From Phycisphaerales bacterium PN19_bin_20 (GTDB lineage Bacteria; Planctomycetota; Phycisphaerae; Phycisphaerales; UBA1924): a stretch of DNA of 64,000 nucleotides. Made by a program: the position numbers and the translations under genes. Of this stretch, positions 51,185 to 59,203 are shown piece after piece. The stretch is taken from contig JAJOLK010000005.1 in the NCBI GenBank assembly GCA_021173225.1, forward strand, positions 62,001 to 126,000, given 5' to 3'. Positions within the stretch are counted from its first letter, which is position 1. Each line of letters starts with the position of its first letter. Under the pieces are notes generated by a model. That model saw nothing but the letters and a program-made list of their open reading frames with translations, had not been told where the DNA came from and searched no databases.

Positions 51185-54036
51185 GGGCGGCCTTCCTTGT
51201 AGGTGCCGGCGACGGTGACGGCGGAAACCGGGAGCATGATCCCGTCGGGCATGGCCAGGTCGGGGTTCCAGCGCACGTCGATACGCCCGTAGCCATAGAA
51301 GGGGATGTCGGTGCTGCCGGCGGGCTTGGCCTGCGTACTGGCGACGTCGGCGAGCCCGTCGCCGTCGGTGTCGTAGCCGACGATGCGGTTGGTGCCGCTG
51401 GTGGGCAGCGTGCTTGGGTCCATGGATTCTTCGTCGCCGTCTTCAGGCCCGAAGTAGCCCATAGAGAGGTTGAAGTTGGCGGGGTTGCCCACGGCGGTGC
51501 CGTTGTACTCAAGGGGCGCGGCGCCGAGCACCGGCCTGAACGTCATCAGCAGTGTGCCCTCGATGTCGGTGTTGCCGCGGGCGTCAAGCACGCCCGCGAC
51601 GATGGTGCCGCGGAGGCTGATGGCCTGCGGCGTGGGCCCACCGGCGAAGGTATCGGTGGGGCTGTTGAACTGGCCGAGCTCCACTGAGTACTGCGGCAGC
51701 ATCAGGCTGCTCTTGTCGATCTCAGGGAGGTCGGCGGTATCAGGGTTGAGCGCGGCGGTGTTGGGCGAGGCGGGGTGCGTGCGCGAGAACTGCGTTGAGC
51801 CGGTGAACTGCAGCTTGTTGCGGACGGGGTTAAAAACGGTGGGCATATCGCTCACCATCGAGCCGACGACCAAGCAGTTGTGGAAGCGGATGTTGTTGGA
51901 GTAGAGCTTGGTGTTGCGGGCCGCGCCGGTCCGCAGGGTGCCGCCGATGGTCGGCGGGTCGGGGAAGTCGGCGTAGTTCGCGGGCCCGTCGGCGACGTTG
52001 CCGCTGGTGTAGCGAAGAAAGTCGCTCTTGTCGAGGGCCTGGGGGCTAAAGACGGGCCTGGAGGTGTTGGCGTCCCAGGTCATGCGGCCGTAGAGCGACC
52101 AGTTGGTGTGCGTGTTGGTGGTCTCAGACCGCACGCGGGTTACACCGGCGAAGGTGCAGTTGACAAACAGGGCGTTGTTGCCCGCGGGAATGACGACGTT
52201 CTTAAAGGCCATGTTCTCGTAGCGCGGGCGGACGTACCAGTCGGTGAAGTTGGGGCTGTTGAAGGGGGCCTTCTCGTAGAGGTTCTGGCCAGTGAGGGCC
52301 TTGGCGGCGGCGTTGTCCATGTTGCCGCGGAAGTAGCGCGGGAGCGCGGCGTTGGTCTTGGTCTCGGTATAGGTTGCGAGCGCGCCGACGGCAACGCTGA
52401 GCTGCGCAGCGACCTGCGCGTCGAAGGTCGCTCCGTCGGCGAGCCCGCGCAGGGTGTTGCCCGCGTCGCGGATCTCGGCAAGGTCGATGTCGGGCATCTG
52501 GGTCTGATTGGCCCCGAAAGTAACCGGCGCTTGGTTGCGGTTGCGGCGGATGGCACCTTCAACAACGCGCTGGTACGAGCCGCCCTGGGCGGTCTCCCAG
52601 CTCGCCTTGTCGGTGCGGAAGACCATGCCACCGGCGATCTTGGCGTACGGGTCCCTACGGTCGAGCGCGCCGTCACGCCAGCCCAGAACCAGGTCCGGGT
52701 AGGTGCCGTTGTTGGCGTCGTAGTCGTTGAGATTCTCGCCCGCGTCCCAGCGCCCGTTGCGGTTGGTGTCCTGCCAACCCCGGACGCCGTTGCGGTTGCG
52801 GTCCGGGCGGGTCGAGTCGATGAGGCGAGCCAGGTCATCGTCGCGCGTGAACTCTGGCGTGCCCGTGCTGTTGGGCGTGCCAGCGATGAGTACGGCGGAA
52901 AGCACGACCTTGCCGTCGCGGTTGGTATCAAAGTGGGTCAGGAAGATGTCGTAGTCGTCAACGAACCCGTCGCCTGTGTAGTCGGCAAAGGCGTTGTCAG
53001 GGGTGCCGTTGCCGTCGTAGTCACGGCTCGCGGGCGGGAGGCCCGTGGACTCTTGCGTGTGCGCGGGGCGGAGCCGCCCGTCGCCATCGACATCGTTGGC
53101 ACGCACGCCGGTGAAGAAGTCGCGGAGCTTGGCGTCCAGGACGGCGTCGAGGCCAAGGAAGTCGCTCTTGAGCTGCAGCGGGTGGCCCTTGGGTCTGGTC
53201 ACCTCGGTGTAGGCGGCGCCGATGGTGCCGGTGATGTTGACGTTCTTGCCGATCAGCACGCGCGAGGGGCTAACGATGGCGTGGCGGTGCTGCTTGGTAA
53301 GGCGCACGTCGCGGCTGACCACACGCGTCACGGGCGTGTCGGTGCCGTCGCCGCCGGTGGCAAAGTTTGAACCACCCGCGTTCACGGCGCTGTAGCCAAT
53401 GACGGTGACGCGGACGCGGAACTCGGTGGTGGTCGCCAGCGGGGCGTACACGACTTGGAACGCCGCGGGACGGTTGGAGGCGGTGGCGGCGGCGGAGTCA
53501 ATAGCCGTGATCTCGGAGGTGACCCAGTTGGTCGCGCGATAGTCGGTGGCGCTGGTGCCCGAGGGCCGCGCGATCATCTGAGCGGCGGAGACCGACGAGT
53601 TCCAGACCAGCGTGTTGACGTCGGCGTTGTAGTGGTTGACCAGAGCCTGAGCGATGCCCGCAGGAAGCCCAGACTCGGCGTAGCCAATCGGGTCGGCGCG
53701 TGACACGCGCCCGTCGCTCGAGCCGGTCGTCCCGTTCCAGAGCCTCCAGCCCAGGTCGGCGTCGATTGTTCCGCGCGCAACGATGAAGCGGGCCGAGGCG
53801 TCCTCAAGCCGGCGGACGGCGATCTCAAGGCCCGTCTCGGCGGCGCTGGTGGCCCGCAGCACGTGGATGTGCGTCTCGGCCGTACGCAGGTTGCCCTTGC
53901 TCGCGATGGCCATCGCCACGCCCAGCGTGGTGAACAGCACCAGGAACATCATCGCCAGAATCGCGACCACGCCGCGGCGCGTCGCCCACCGGCGTTTGGC
54001 GCGGGGCTTGGCGGGCTGGTTGGTAAGGGGGATCAT
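51178..54036 (-). CDS. Large PilX/GspK-like protein with central calcium-loop-like repeats
   Basis: A 952-residue protein of the minor-pilin operon. The N-terminus (RRGVVAILAMMFLVLFTTLG, about 20-39) followed by an amphipathic helix with AETHIHVLRATSAAETGLEI matches the PilX N-terminal pattern. Residues about 315-455 carry at least six DxDxDG-like loops: DVDGDGR, DYDGNGT, DYTGDGF, DTNRDGK, DRNRNGV, DTNRNGR. Such loops bind calcium in dockerin- and thrombospondin-type-3-like proteins. The C-terminal half is beta-rich with two ITGTIG/ISLRGTIVAG-like segments. Ordinary PilX is about 190 residues, so this protein could serve as a tip adhesin. The ATG at 54036 follows CGGAG. It precedes the PilW-like gene by overlap and follows the PilV-like gene by 66 bases. 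Confidence 0.7.
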   Translation of the reverse strand: MIPLTNQPAKPRAKRRWATRRGVVAILAMMFLVLFTTLGVAMAIASKGNLRTAETHIHVLRATSAAETGLEIAVRRLEDASARFIVARGTIDADLGWRLWNGTTGSSDGRVSRADPIGYAESGLPAGIAQALVNHYNADVNTLVWNSSVSAAQMIARPSGTSATDYRATNWVTSEITAIDSAAATASNRPAAFQVVYAPLATTTEFRVRVTVIGYSAVNAGGSNFATGGDGTDTPVTRVVSRDVRLTKQHRHAIVSPSRVLIGKNVNITGTIGAAYTEVTRPKGHPLQLKSDFLGLDAVLDAKLRDFFTGVRANDVDGDGRLRPAHTQESTGLPPASRDYDGNGTPDNAFADYTGDGFVDDYDIFLTHFDTNRDGKVVLSAVLIAGTPNSTGTPEFTRDDDLARLIDSTRPDRNRNGVRGWQDTNRNGRWDAGENLNDYDANNGTYPDLVLGWRDGALDRRDPYAKIAGGMVFRTDKASWETAQGGSYQRVVEGAIRRNRNQAPVTFGANQTQMPDIDLAEIRDAGNTLRGLADGATFDAQVAAQLSVAVGALATYTETKTNAALPRYFRGNMDNAAAKALTGQNLYEKAPFNSPNFTDWYVRPRYENMAFKNVVIPAGNNALFVNCTFAGVTRVRSETTNTHTNWSLYGRMTWDANTSRPVFSPQALDKSDFLRYTSGNVADGPANYADFPDPPTIGGTLRTGAARNTKLYSNNIRFHNCLVVGSMVSDMPTVFNPVRNKLQFTGSTQFSRTHPASPNTAALNPDTADLPEIDKSSLMLPQYSVELGQFNSPTDTFAGGPTPQAISLRGTIVAGVLDARGNTDIEGTLLMTFRPVLGAAPLEYNGTAVGNPANFNLSMGYFGPEDGDEESMDPSTLPTSGTNRIVGYDTDGDGLADVASTQAKPAGSTDIPFYGYGRIDVRWNPDLAMPDGIMLPVSAVTVAGTYKEGRPW

Positions 54037-54102
54037 GGTCAGCTCCGAAATATGTGCGGCGAGGGCCTCCGAGGGTTCATCCAAAGCGGTCAATCGCGTG
54101 CG

Positions 54103-54810
54103 TCAGGGCACCAGCCAGCTCAGGCGGGCCATCTCGCGCGGCGTTGCGTCGTCCATCCCCTGATAGGTCACAATCACGGTTACACGCATTGAGAGCTGAT
54201 CTACGCGAACGGCGGGCCCGTCGGAGTTCGCGGTCAGCCGCTCGTAGTTCGGGGCCCGGGTCGTCGCGCTGTTGGTGGGCTCAACCTTGACGACCTCGAC
54301 GGTCTGAATCCAGTTGCGCAGGGCGACCTGGGCGGCACCGTTCATCTCGATGTTGCCGTCGAAGTCCACCTGCAAGATGATCTGCCCCCGCGCGTCGATC
54401 GGCCCCGGGCGTGCGCCGGTGGCCGAGCCGCCGAAGATCGCACCGTTGTAATCGTCGATGTCGTCGAAATCGGCCTCCATCGTTTCGCCGGTCTCGGGCC
54501 CCCAGCCCACGGCGGCGCCGCTCTGCAGGAACAGCCCGGTCACGGGGTCGTGCTTGGTCAGCCCGCGCATGCGCTCGCGGACCTCGCCAGCGAGGTACCC
54601 GCCCTGGGCGGCCAGCGACGAGAACTCATTGGCCCTGAAGAACGCCGACTGAGCCTCGATCACCGCCAGCACGCCGACGCCCAGGATGACCATGGCCAGC
54701 GCGCACTCCAAGAGCGTGAACCCCCCGCGGCGTGGGCGGGCGCGGCGCGCAGCGGGCGTGGGCGCGGTGGTGACGTCGGTCGGCTCGGGGTGTTGGCGGG
54801 CGTGGTTCAC
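54103..54810 (-). CDS. Minor pilin, PilV/GspI-like
   Basis: A 235-residue prepilin with a 29-residue leader ending in RRGG, followed by FTLLECALAMVILGVGVLAV with Glu at mature position 5, then EAQSAFFRANEFSSLAAQGG. The LLE start and the helix that follows are PilV-like. Here the residue before the cut is Gly, the classic form. The rest (about 90-235) is a beta-rich globular domain that I cannot place further. Start uncertain: GTG at 54810 or, if TTG is used, 54870; other GTGs are nearer to the signal. It sits between pilC and the PilX-like gene in the operon. Confidence 0.75.
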   Translation of the reverse strand: MNHARQHPEPTDVTTAPTPAARRARPRRGGFTLLECALAMVILGVGVLAVIEAQSAFFRANEFSSLAAQGGYLAGEVRERMRGLTKHDPVTGLFLQSGAAVGWGPETGETMEADFDDIDDYNGAIFGGSATGARPGPIDARGQIILQVDFDGNIEMNGAAQVALRNWIQTVEVVKVEPTNSATTRAPNYERLTANSDGPAVRVDQLSMRVTVIVTYQGMDDATPREMARLSWLVP

Positions 54811-54915
54811 AGGTGGGCCAAGGGGGTGAGTCAGAGGGTTGGTCAGTGTGTCCGAAGGTCTGCCAAGCAATCGCGGGCAGTGAAGGGTCGGTTCTGCGGG
54901 CGGGCTTGCCAGCGG

Positions 54916-56139
54916 TTACTTGACGACCTGGCTCATCTTGAAGATGGGCAGGATGATGGCCATGGCGATGAAGCCGACGACGGCACCCATAACCACGATC
55001 ATCAGCGGCTCGATCATGCTGGTGACGGCCTTGATCTGCTCCTTGAGCTGCTTGCCGTAGTACGTGCTGATCTCGTCGAGCACCTCGCCGAGCTTGCCTG
55101 ACTCCTCGCCCGCGGAGATCATCTGGATCACACTCAGCGGGAGCAGCTTGGTGCGGTTGAGGTTGTGCCCGATCTTCTTACCGGTCTTGACGCTGGCGTA
55201 GACCCCGGCCCACATGCGCTGGTAGTGCAGGTTGCCCGAGACGTCGCCGGTGATCGCCAGGGTGTCGAGCATCGGGACGCCCGCGTTGACAAGCTGGCCC
55301 ATGGTCTTGAGCGAGCGGTTGATGTACAACGAGCGGAACATGGCCCTGAGCACCGGGATGGTGAGCTTGGAGGTGTCAAAGAACTCGCGCCCAACCTTGG
55401 TCTTGGCAAAGAAGACCGTCGAGCCGATGATCGTGGCGATGATCGCCGCCACCACGTACCAGCGCTCGACCATGAAGTCTGACAAGCCCATGAGGAACTT
55501 GGTCGCCCACGGAAGCACGTGCTCCTTGCCCTTGAACACCCCGGCAAACTTCGGAAGCACGAAGGTCAACAGGAAGATCGTCACGCCCACGGCCATAGTG
55601 CCGATGATGCCCGGATAGATCGCTGCGCCCAGCACCATCTTGCGCGTCTCGATCTCCTGGCCGATGTACTCGGCGATGCGGTCGAGCATCTCGGCAAAGC
55701 TGCCCGACATCTCTGACGCGCGGACCATGTTGATGTAGAGCGGGCCGAAGAGCTTGGCGTGCCGCGTCAGAGCTTGGCTGAACTGCTTGCCGCCCTCGAC
55801 ATCGCTCTTGATCTGCAGCAGGACCTTCTTGAAGCCCAGGTGGACGGTCTGGTCGGCGATGCCGTCAAGCGCCGCGCGCAGATTGATGCCGGCGCGCATC
55901 ATGACCGCGAGCTGGGTCGTGAAGTCCAAAACATGCTTCTGCCTGGGCCTGCCCGCGTTCAGCTCGCGGAACTTGGCCATGAAGCCGACTTCCGCCTCAG
56001 AGCCGACGGGCTGGAGGGCCATGATGTGCGAGCCCTGGTTGCGCAGCACGGTGGCGGCGCTCGAGACGTTGTCCGCCGCGAGCACGCCGGTGGTGGTCTG
56101 CCCGGCGCTGGTGCGCACCTGGTACTTGTAGTTGGGCAT
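54916..56139 (-). CDS. pilC: PilC/GspF inner-membrane platform protein (second copy)
   Basis: A 407-residue platform protein next to pilT. It starts MPNYKYQVRTSAGQTTTGVL and shows the two conserved GspF domains. RQKHVLDFTTQLAVMMRAGI marks the first, and LMIVVMGAVVGFIAMAIILP with IFKMSQ closes the protein, typical of PilC. Three membrane segments lie near 170-190, 220-245 and 375-400. Glu-Ser-Gly in SAGEESGKLGEVL is intact. It differs clearly from the copy at 8814, which pairs with the assembly ATPase. A GCTT-rich microsatellite lies 46 bases upstream of its start. Confidence 0.92.
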   Translation of the reverse strand: MPNYKYQVRTSAGQTTTGVLAADNVSSAATVLRNQGSHIMALQPVGSEAEVGFMAKFRELNAGRPRQKHVLDFTTQLAVMMRAGINLRAALDGIADQTVHLGFKKVLLQIKSDVEGGKQFSQALTRHAKLFGPLYINMVRASEMSGSFAEMLDRIAEYIGQEIETRKMVLGAAIYPGIIGTMAVGVTIFLLTFVLPKFAGVFKGKEHVLPWATKFLMGLSDFMVERWYVVAAIIATIIGSTVFFAKTKVGREFFDTSKLTIPVLRAMFRSLYINRSLKTMGQLVNAGVPMLDTLAITGDVSGNLHYQRMWAGVYASVKTGKKIGHNLNRTKLLPLSVIQMISAGEESGKLGEVLDEISTYYGKQLKEQIKAVTSMIEPLMIVVMGAVVGFIAMAIILPIFKMSQVVK

Positions 56140-56184
56140 CGGGTCTTCTCGCGCGGGGTGCTTCGGGTTCTTGCGGGCTGGCGG

Positions 56185-56226
56185 GCTTGCTTGCTTGCTT
56201 GGTTGCTTGCTTGGTTGCTTGCTTGG
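56185..56226. repeat. GCTT-rich microsatellite upstream of pilC
   Basis: A 42-bp simple-sequence tract built from GCTT units, partly arranged in a 12-bp period (GCTTGCTTGGTT). It lies between pilT and pilC, 46 bases before the pilC start on the minus strand. It is not in a coding region. Length change by slippage could alter the pilC leader. Confidence 0.85.
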
Positions 56227-56332
56227 CGTGCGTGACTCAGGGCTCGGTCAGGTCGGCAAAGCGCCGCACGAACCGGTGGTGGCCTTTGGGCGCGCCGGTG
56301 TGCGCCCGTGCGGGTCCGGGGACGCTGGCGGC

Positions 56333-57394
56333 TCAGGCGGCCAGCAGGCGCTCGAGCTTCTCGGGCATAACCGCTGAGCCGATGGCGTCCTCACGGCTGA
56401 TCATGCCGTTGAAGTACAGCTCGGCGATCGACTTGTCCAGCGTCGTCATGCCCAGCGCGCGGCTGGTCTCAATGACGTTGGGGATCTCGAAGGTCCGCGC
56501 CTCGCGGATCAGGTTCCGAACCGCGGGCGTGCACAGCAGCACCTCTACCGCCGGCACCATGCCCGGCTGGTCGATGCGGCTAAACAGCGTCTGGCTCACT
56601 ACGCCCTGCAGCGTGTTGCTCAGCATCGCGCGGATCTGGTTCTGCTGGTTCGCCGGGTACATGTCGATAATCCGCTCGACCGTCTGCGCAGCGCTGCTGG
56701 TGTGCAGCGTGCTAAGAACCAGGTGCCCGGTCTCGGCCGCGGTAATGGCCAGCTGCGTGGTCTCAAGGTCGCGCATCTCACCGACCAGGATGATGTCGGG
56801 GTCCTGGCGCAGGGCGTGCTTGAGGGCGCTGGAGAAGCTGGGCATGTCAAGCCCAAGCTCGCGCTGCTCAAGCAGGCAGCGGTTGCTCTCAAACACGTAC
56901 TCAACGGGGTCCTCGAGCGTGATGATGTGCTTGCGGTAGCGCTGGTTCATCGCCTCGATCATCGCCGCCAGCGTCGTGCTCTTGCCCGAGCCCGTGTCGC
57001 CCGTGACCAGCACCAGCCCACGCGGGAGGTACGTCAGACGCGCGATAACCTCCGGCAAATTCAGGCGTTCCAGCGCCGGCACCTTGGTCTTGATCAGACG
57101 CATCGCAAAGGCCAGCTGACCCTTCTGCATGTGCGCGTTGACGCGGTAGCGACCGATCTCGGGTACGGCGTAGCTGAAGTCTGAGTCCTGGTTCTGCGCA
57201 AAGCGCTCTTGCGCCCCGCGCGGGGCCATCTGCTCAAGGTACTGACGCATGACCTCGGGGACCAGAGCGGGCATCTCAAGGGCCGTCATCACCGTGTGCA
57301 CGCGCATCGCCGGCGGGTGGCCCGTGACAAGGTGGACGTCCGAGGCGTCAGCGCCCTTGGCCGCACGAAGGATGTCGATGAGTCCGATGGACAT
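56333..57394 (-). CDS. pilT: Twitching motility ATPase PilT
   Basis: A 353-residue retraction ATPase. Walker A GDTGSGKS is at 132-139, followed by Asp-box EDPVEYVF, Walker B IILVGEMRDLET and LVLSTLHTSSAAQT. The N-terminal PAS-like domain (GADASDVHLVTGHPPAMRV) is intact, and the zinc tetracysteine of PilB is absent, as expected for PilT. The ATG at 57394 has AAGGAG seven bases upstream. It heads the second pilus operon, before pilC and three minor-pilin-like genes. The combination predicts retractable pili. Confidence 0.94.
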   Translation of the reverse strand: MSIGLIDILRAAKGADASDVHLVTGHPPAMRVHTVMTALEMPALVPEVMRQYLEQMAPRGAQERFAQNQDSDFSYAVPEIGRYRVNAHMQKGQLAFAMRLIKTKVPALERLNLPEVIARLTYLPRGLVLVTGDTGSGKSTTLAAMIEAMNQRYRKHIITLEDPVEYVFESNRCLLEQRELGLDMPSFSSALKHALRQDPDIILVGEMRDLETTQLAITAAETGHLVLSTLHTSSAAQTVERIIDMYPANQQNQIRAMLSNTLQGVVSQTLFSRIDQPGMVPAVEVLLCTPAVRNLIREARTFEIPNVIETSRALGMTTLDKSIAELYFNGMISREDAIGSAVMPEKLERLLAA

Positions 57395-57723
57395 GCCCAG
57401 CTCCTTGAGATATGCGCCCCGCGCGCTGCCATGGCGCGGCCGCACCCGCAGCTCATCGGGCGTTCAACAACCCCCCTTCAACCCATGCGCTCGCCTCGTT
57501 GCCCAACTGCCACGCCAAGACCACCCCAAGCCCCGGCAAGAAGGTTCTCAGACCTTGACCCGCCCCGCAAAGGACCCGCCGCGCTCGGTGACGGGTGTGC
57601 GTGGGGATGGGGGTGTGCGTGGGGGTGTGGTCGGGGGTGGCGTTGGCCGTGCGGCATGCTCGCCATGCCCATTAGCCCTGCTAGCATCTCTTCCGTTACG
57701 ACCGCGCTATCTGGTCACCTGCC
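57395..57723. other. Divergent region between pilT and the HNH gene
   Basis: 329 bases with no gene. It should hold the promoters of the second pilus operon and the HNH gene. The plus strand carries a G-quadruplex motif at 57603-57637. Confidence 0.5.
57603..57637 (+). promoter_or_regulatory. Potential G-quadruplex motif upstream of the HNH gene
   Basis: Four G runs of four or five (57603-57606, 57609-57613, 57621-57625, 57633-57637) are separated by loops of 2, 7 and 7 bases, fitting a four-tetrad G-quadruplex. The motif lies 87 bases before the HNH start, on its non-template strand, and opposite the pilT leader. Confidence 0.55.
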
Positions 57724-58587
57724 GTGAGTAGACCTTCACGCCACACCTCCAGCGACCAACGGGAAGGCCACGTCCACCCTCGGACCACGGCCTCGGGTCA
57801 CTCGCCCGAACCACTTCCAACCACGCCAGCCGTCCCATCGCCGCCCGGTGTCCACGGCGTCCCAACCGTCCAAGCTGGTTCGCGCGCGCTGGGCGACCTG
57901 CCCGGTGCCCTCGACGAAGACGGGCTGGCCCTGGTGCCCGGGTGTGCCATCGGTCAGGCGGCCCTTGACAGCAAGGTACTGGTGCTCAACAAGCTTTTTC
58001 TCGCTGTCCGCGTGATCAGCGCCCGCCGCGCGCTGTGCATGCTGTGGTCTGATCTGGCAGAGGTCATCCACATCGACGCGGACGAAGGCCAGGCCGTGCA
58101 GTTCAGCTCGCACGACTTTGCGAGCTGGTCCGAGCTCTCGGCCTACCAGCGACGCTTTGAAGCTGAGAAGCACGACTGGGTCCGGACGGTGCGTGTCGAT
58201 ATCGCGGTGCCGCGGGTCATCAGACTGCTTGGCTACGACCGTCTGCCGGCGCAGAGCGTGAAGCTCAACCGGCGAAACCTGTTCGCGCGCGACCGCAACC
58301 AGTGCCAGTACTGCGGCAAGGCCTACCCGACCAGCGAGCTGTCGATCGACCACGTGCTGCCGCGCAGCCTTGGCGGGGGCGATAGCTGGACCAACCTGGT
58401 CTGCGCATGCATCCGGTGCAACGCCCGCAAGGGCGGTCGAACGCCCGAGGGCGCGCGGATGGCGCTGATACGCAAGCCGGTAGCGCCCAAGCGCAACCCG
58501 CTGATCGCCGTGCGTCTGGGCCAGGACCGCTACAGCTCTTGGAAGCAGTTTCTGGACAACGCGTACTGGAGTGTTGAATTGGGGTGA
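57724..58587 (+). CDS. HNH endonuclease family protein
   Basis: A 287-residue protein. The first 75 residues are His/Pro/Gly/Ser-rich and without family match. An all-helical stretch (KVLVLNKLFLAVRVISARRA) leads to an HNH domain at about 190-240. Its zinc ligands are CQYC (194-197) and CIRC (229-232), the active-site DH is 209-210 (ELSIDHVLPRSLGG), and WTNLV gives the Asn. This is the common planctomycete and cyanobacterial type with the opening 'vLvlNk....v'. The start GTG at 57724 is weakly supported (no clear ribosome site), and no later start exists before the helical stretch. It may act in DNA repair or restriction, but the partner is unknown. Confidence 0.85.
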   Translation: MSRPSRHTSSDQREGHVHPRTTASGHSPEPLPTTPAVPSPPGVHGVPTVQAGSRALGDLPGALDEDGLALVPGCAIGQAALDSKVLVLNKLFLAVRVISARRALCMLWSDLAEVIHIDADEGQAVQFSSHDFASWSELSAYQRRFEAEKHDWVRTVRVDIAVPRVIRLLGYDRLPAQSVKLNRRNLFARDRNQCQYCGKAYPTSELSIDHVLPRSLGGGDSWTNLVCACIRCNARKGGRTPEGARMALIRKPVAPKRNPLIAVRLGQDRYSSWKQFLDNAYWSVELG

Positions 58588-58710
58588 GCCAACGGGCCAG
58601 GGTCGGCGCCGGTGGCTGGTGACCGGCCGCCTTCCGCCGGTGCCGGGTCTCTGCTGCGCGTGTGCGTAGGGTCGGCGCATCCAGCGAGCAAGCTTCTGCG
58701 GCGTGCCCGG

Positions 58711-59085
58711 TCAGGGCGTTGCTAACCCATCAACCTTCGCCGCTAGCGCAAAATCCTTGTGGCTGATGCCGCCAGCGTCGTGCGTGCTCATCGACAGCGT
58801 GACCTTGTTGTAGCGGATCAGGATGTCGGGGTGGTGCTGGTCGCTCTCGGCCATCTCGGCCACAAGACCAACAAAGACCATCGCGGCCACGAAGTCCTTG
58901 AAGGACAGTGTCCGCTGGATCGCGTCGCCGACGCGGGCCCACTCGCTGCGCTCGGCCAGCGCGCGGTCGATCTGCGCGTCGCTCATCGGCGGCACCTTGT
59001 GCGCACTCGCCGCCGGGCGTGACGCCTTGCCCTTTGCCGCTCGCTTTGCGCCCGAGCCCTCGCCGCCGGTAGATGCCTTGGCCAT
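58711..59085 (-). CDS. 4a-hydroxytetrahydrobiopterin dehydratase (pterin carbinolamine dehydratase)
   Basis: A 124-residue PCD/DCoH family protein that dehydrates pterin carbinolamine. ESDQHHPDILIRYNKV with STHDAGGISHKDFALA carries the conserved His-His-Pro-Asp and the second His. The first 30 residues are a Lys/Ala/Ser-rich extension not found in most members. It is monocistronic and converges on the HNH gene. No aromatic amino acid hydroxylase gene is seen nearby, as is common when PCD serves in other pterin recycling. Confidence 0.9.
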   Translation of the reverse strand: MAKASTGGEGSGAKRAAKGKASRPAASAHKVPPMSDAQIDRALAERSEWARVGDAIQRTLSFKDFVAAMVFVGLVAEMAESDQHHPDILIRYNKVTLSMSTHDAGGISHKDFALAAKVDGLATP

Positions 59086-59203
59086 AGCGGTCAAGCGTAG
59101 TGGGCCCAAACTTGCGCCAGATGGTCAGCACCAGATGGCCCCCGCCGTATGGCCCCCCGCCATAGTGCCCGCCGACGCTGGCCTAAGACGCTATGTTCTG
59201 CGC

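Noticed and set aside
51880-53370. A 496-codon plus-strand frame opposite the large PilX-like gene
   Set aside because: Val/Gly-rich shadow translation; the minus-strand frame has a ribosome site, a membrane segment and operon context.
54037-54093. Longer start of the PilX-like gene at 54093
   Set aside because: The ATG at 54036 has CGGAG seven bases upstream and gives a short basic N-terminus before the hydrophobic helix, as in PilX.
56185-56226. GCTT tract as part of a small plus-strand protein gene
   Set aside because: The repeated Leu-Ala-Cys-Val translation simply reflects the microsatellite and overlaps pilC antisense; no independent support.
58823-59203. N-terminal extension of gluQ
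   Set aside because: It is antisense to the pterin dehydratase gene and does not match GluQRS; the class I synthetase core begins soon after the GTG at 59204.
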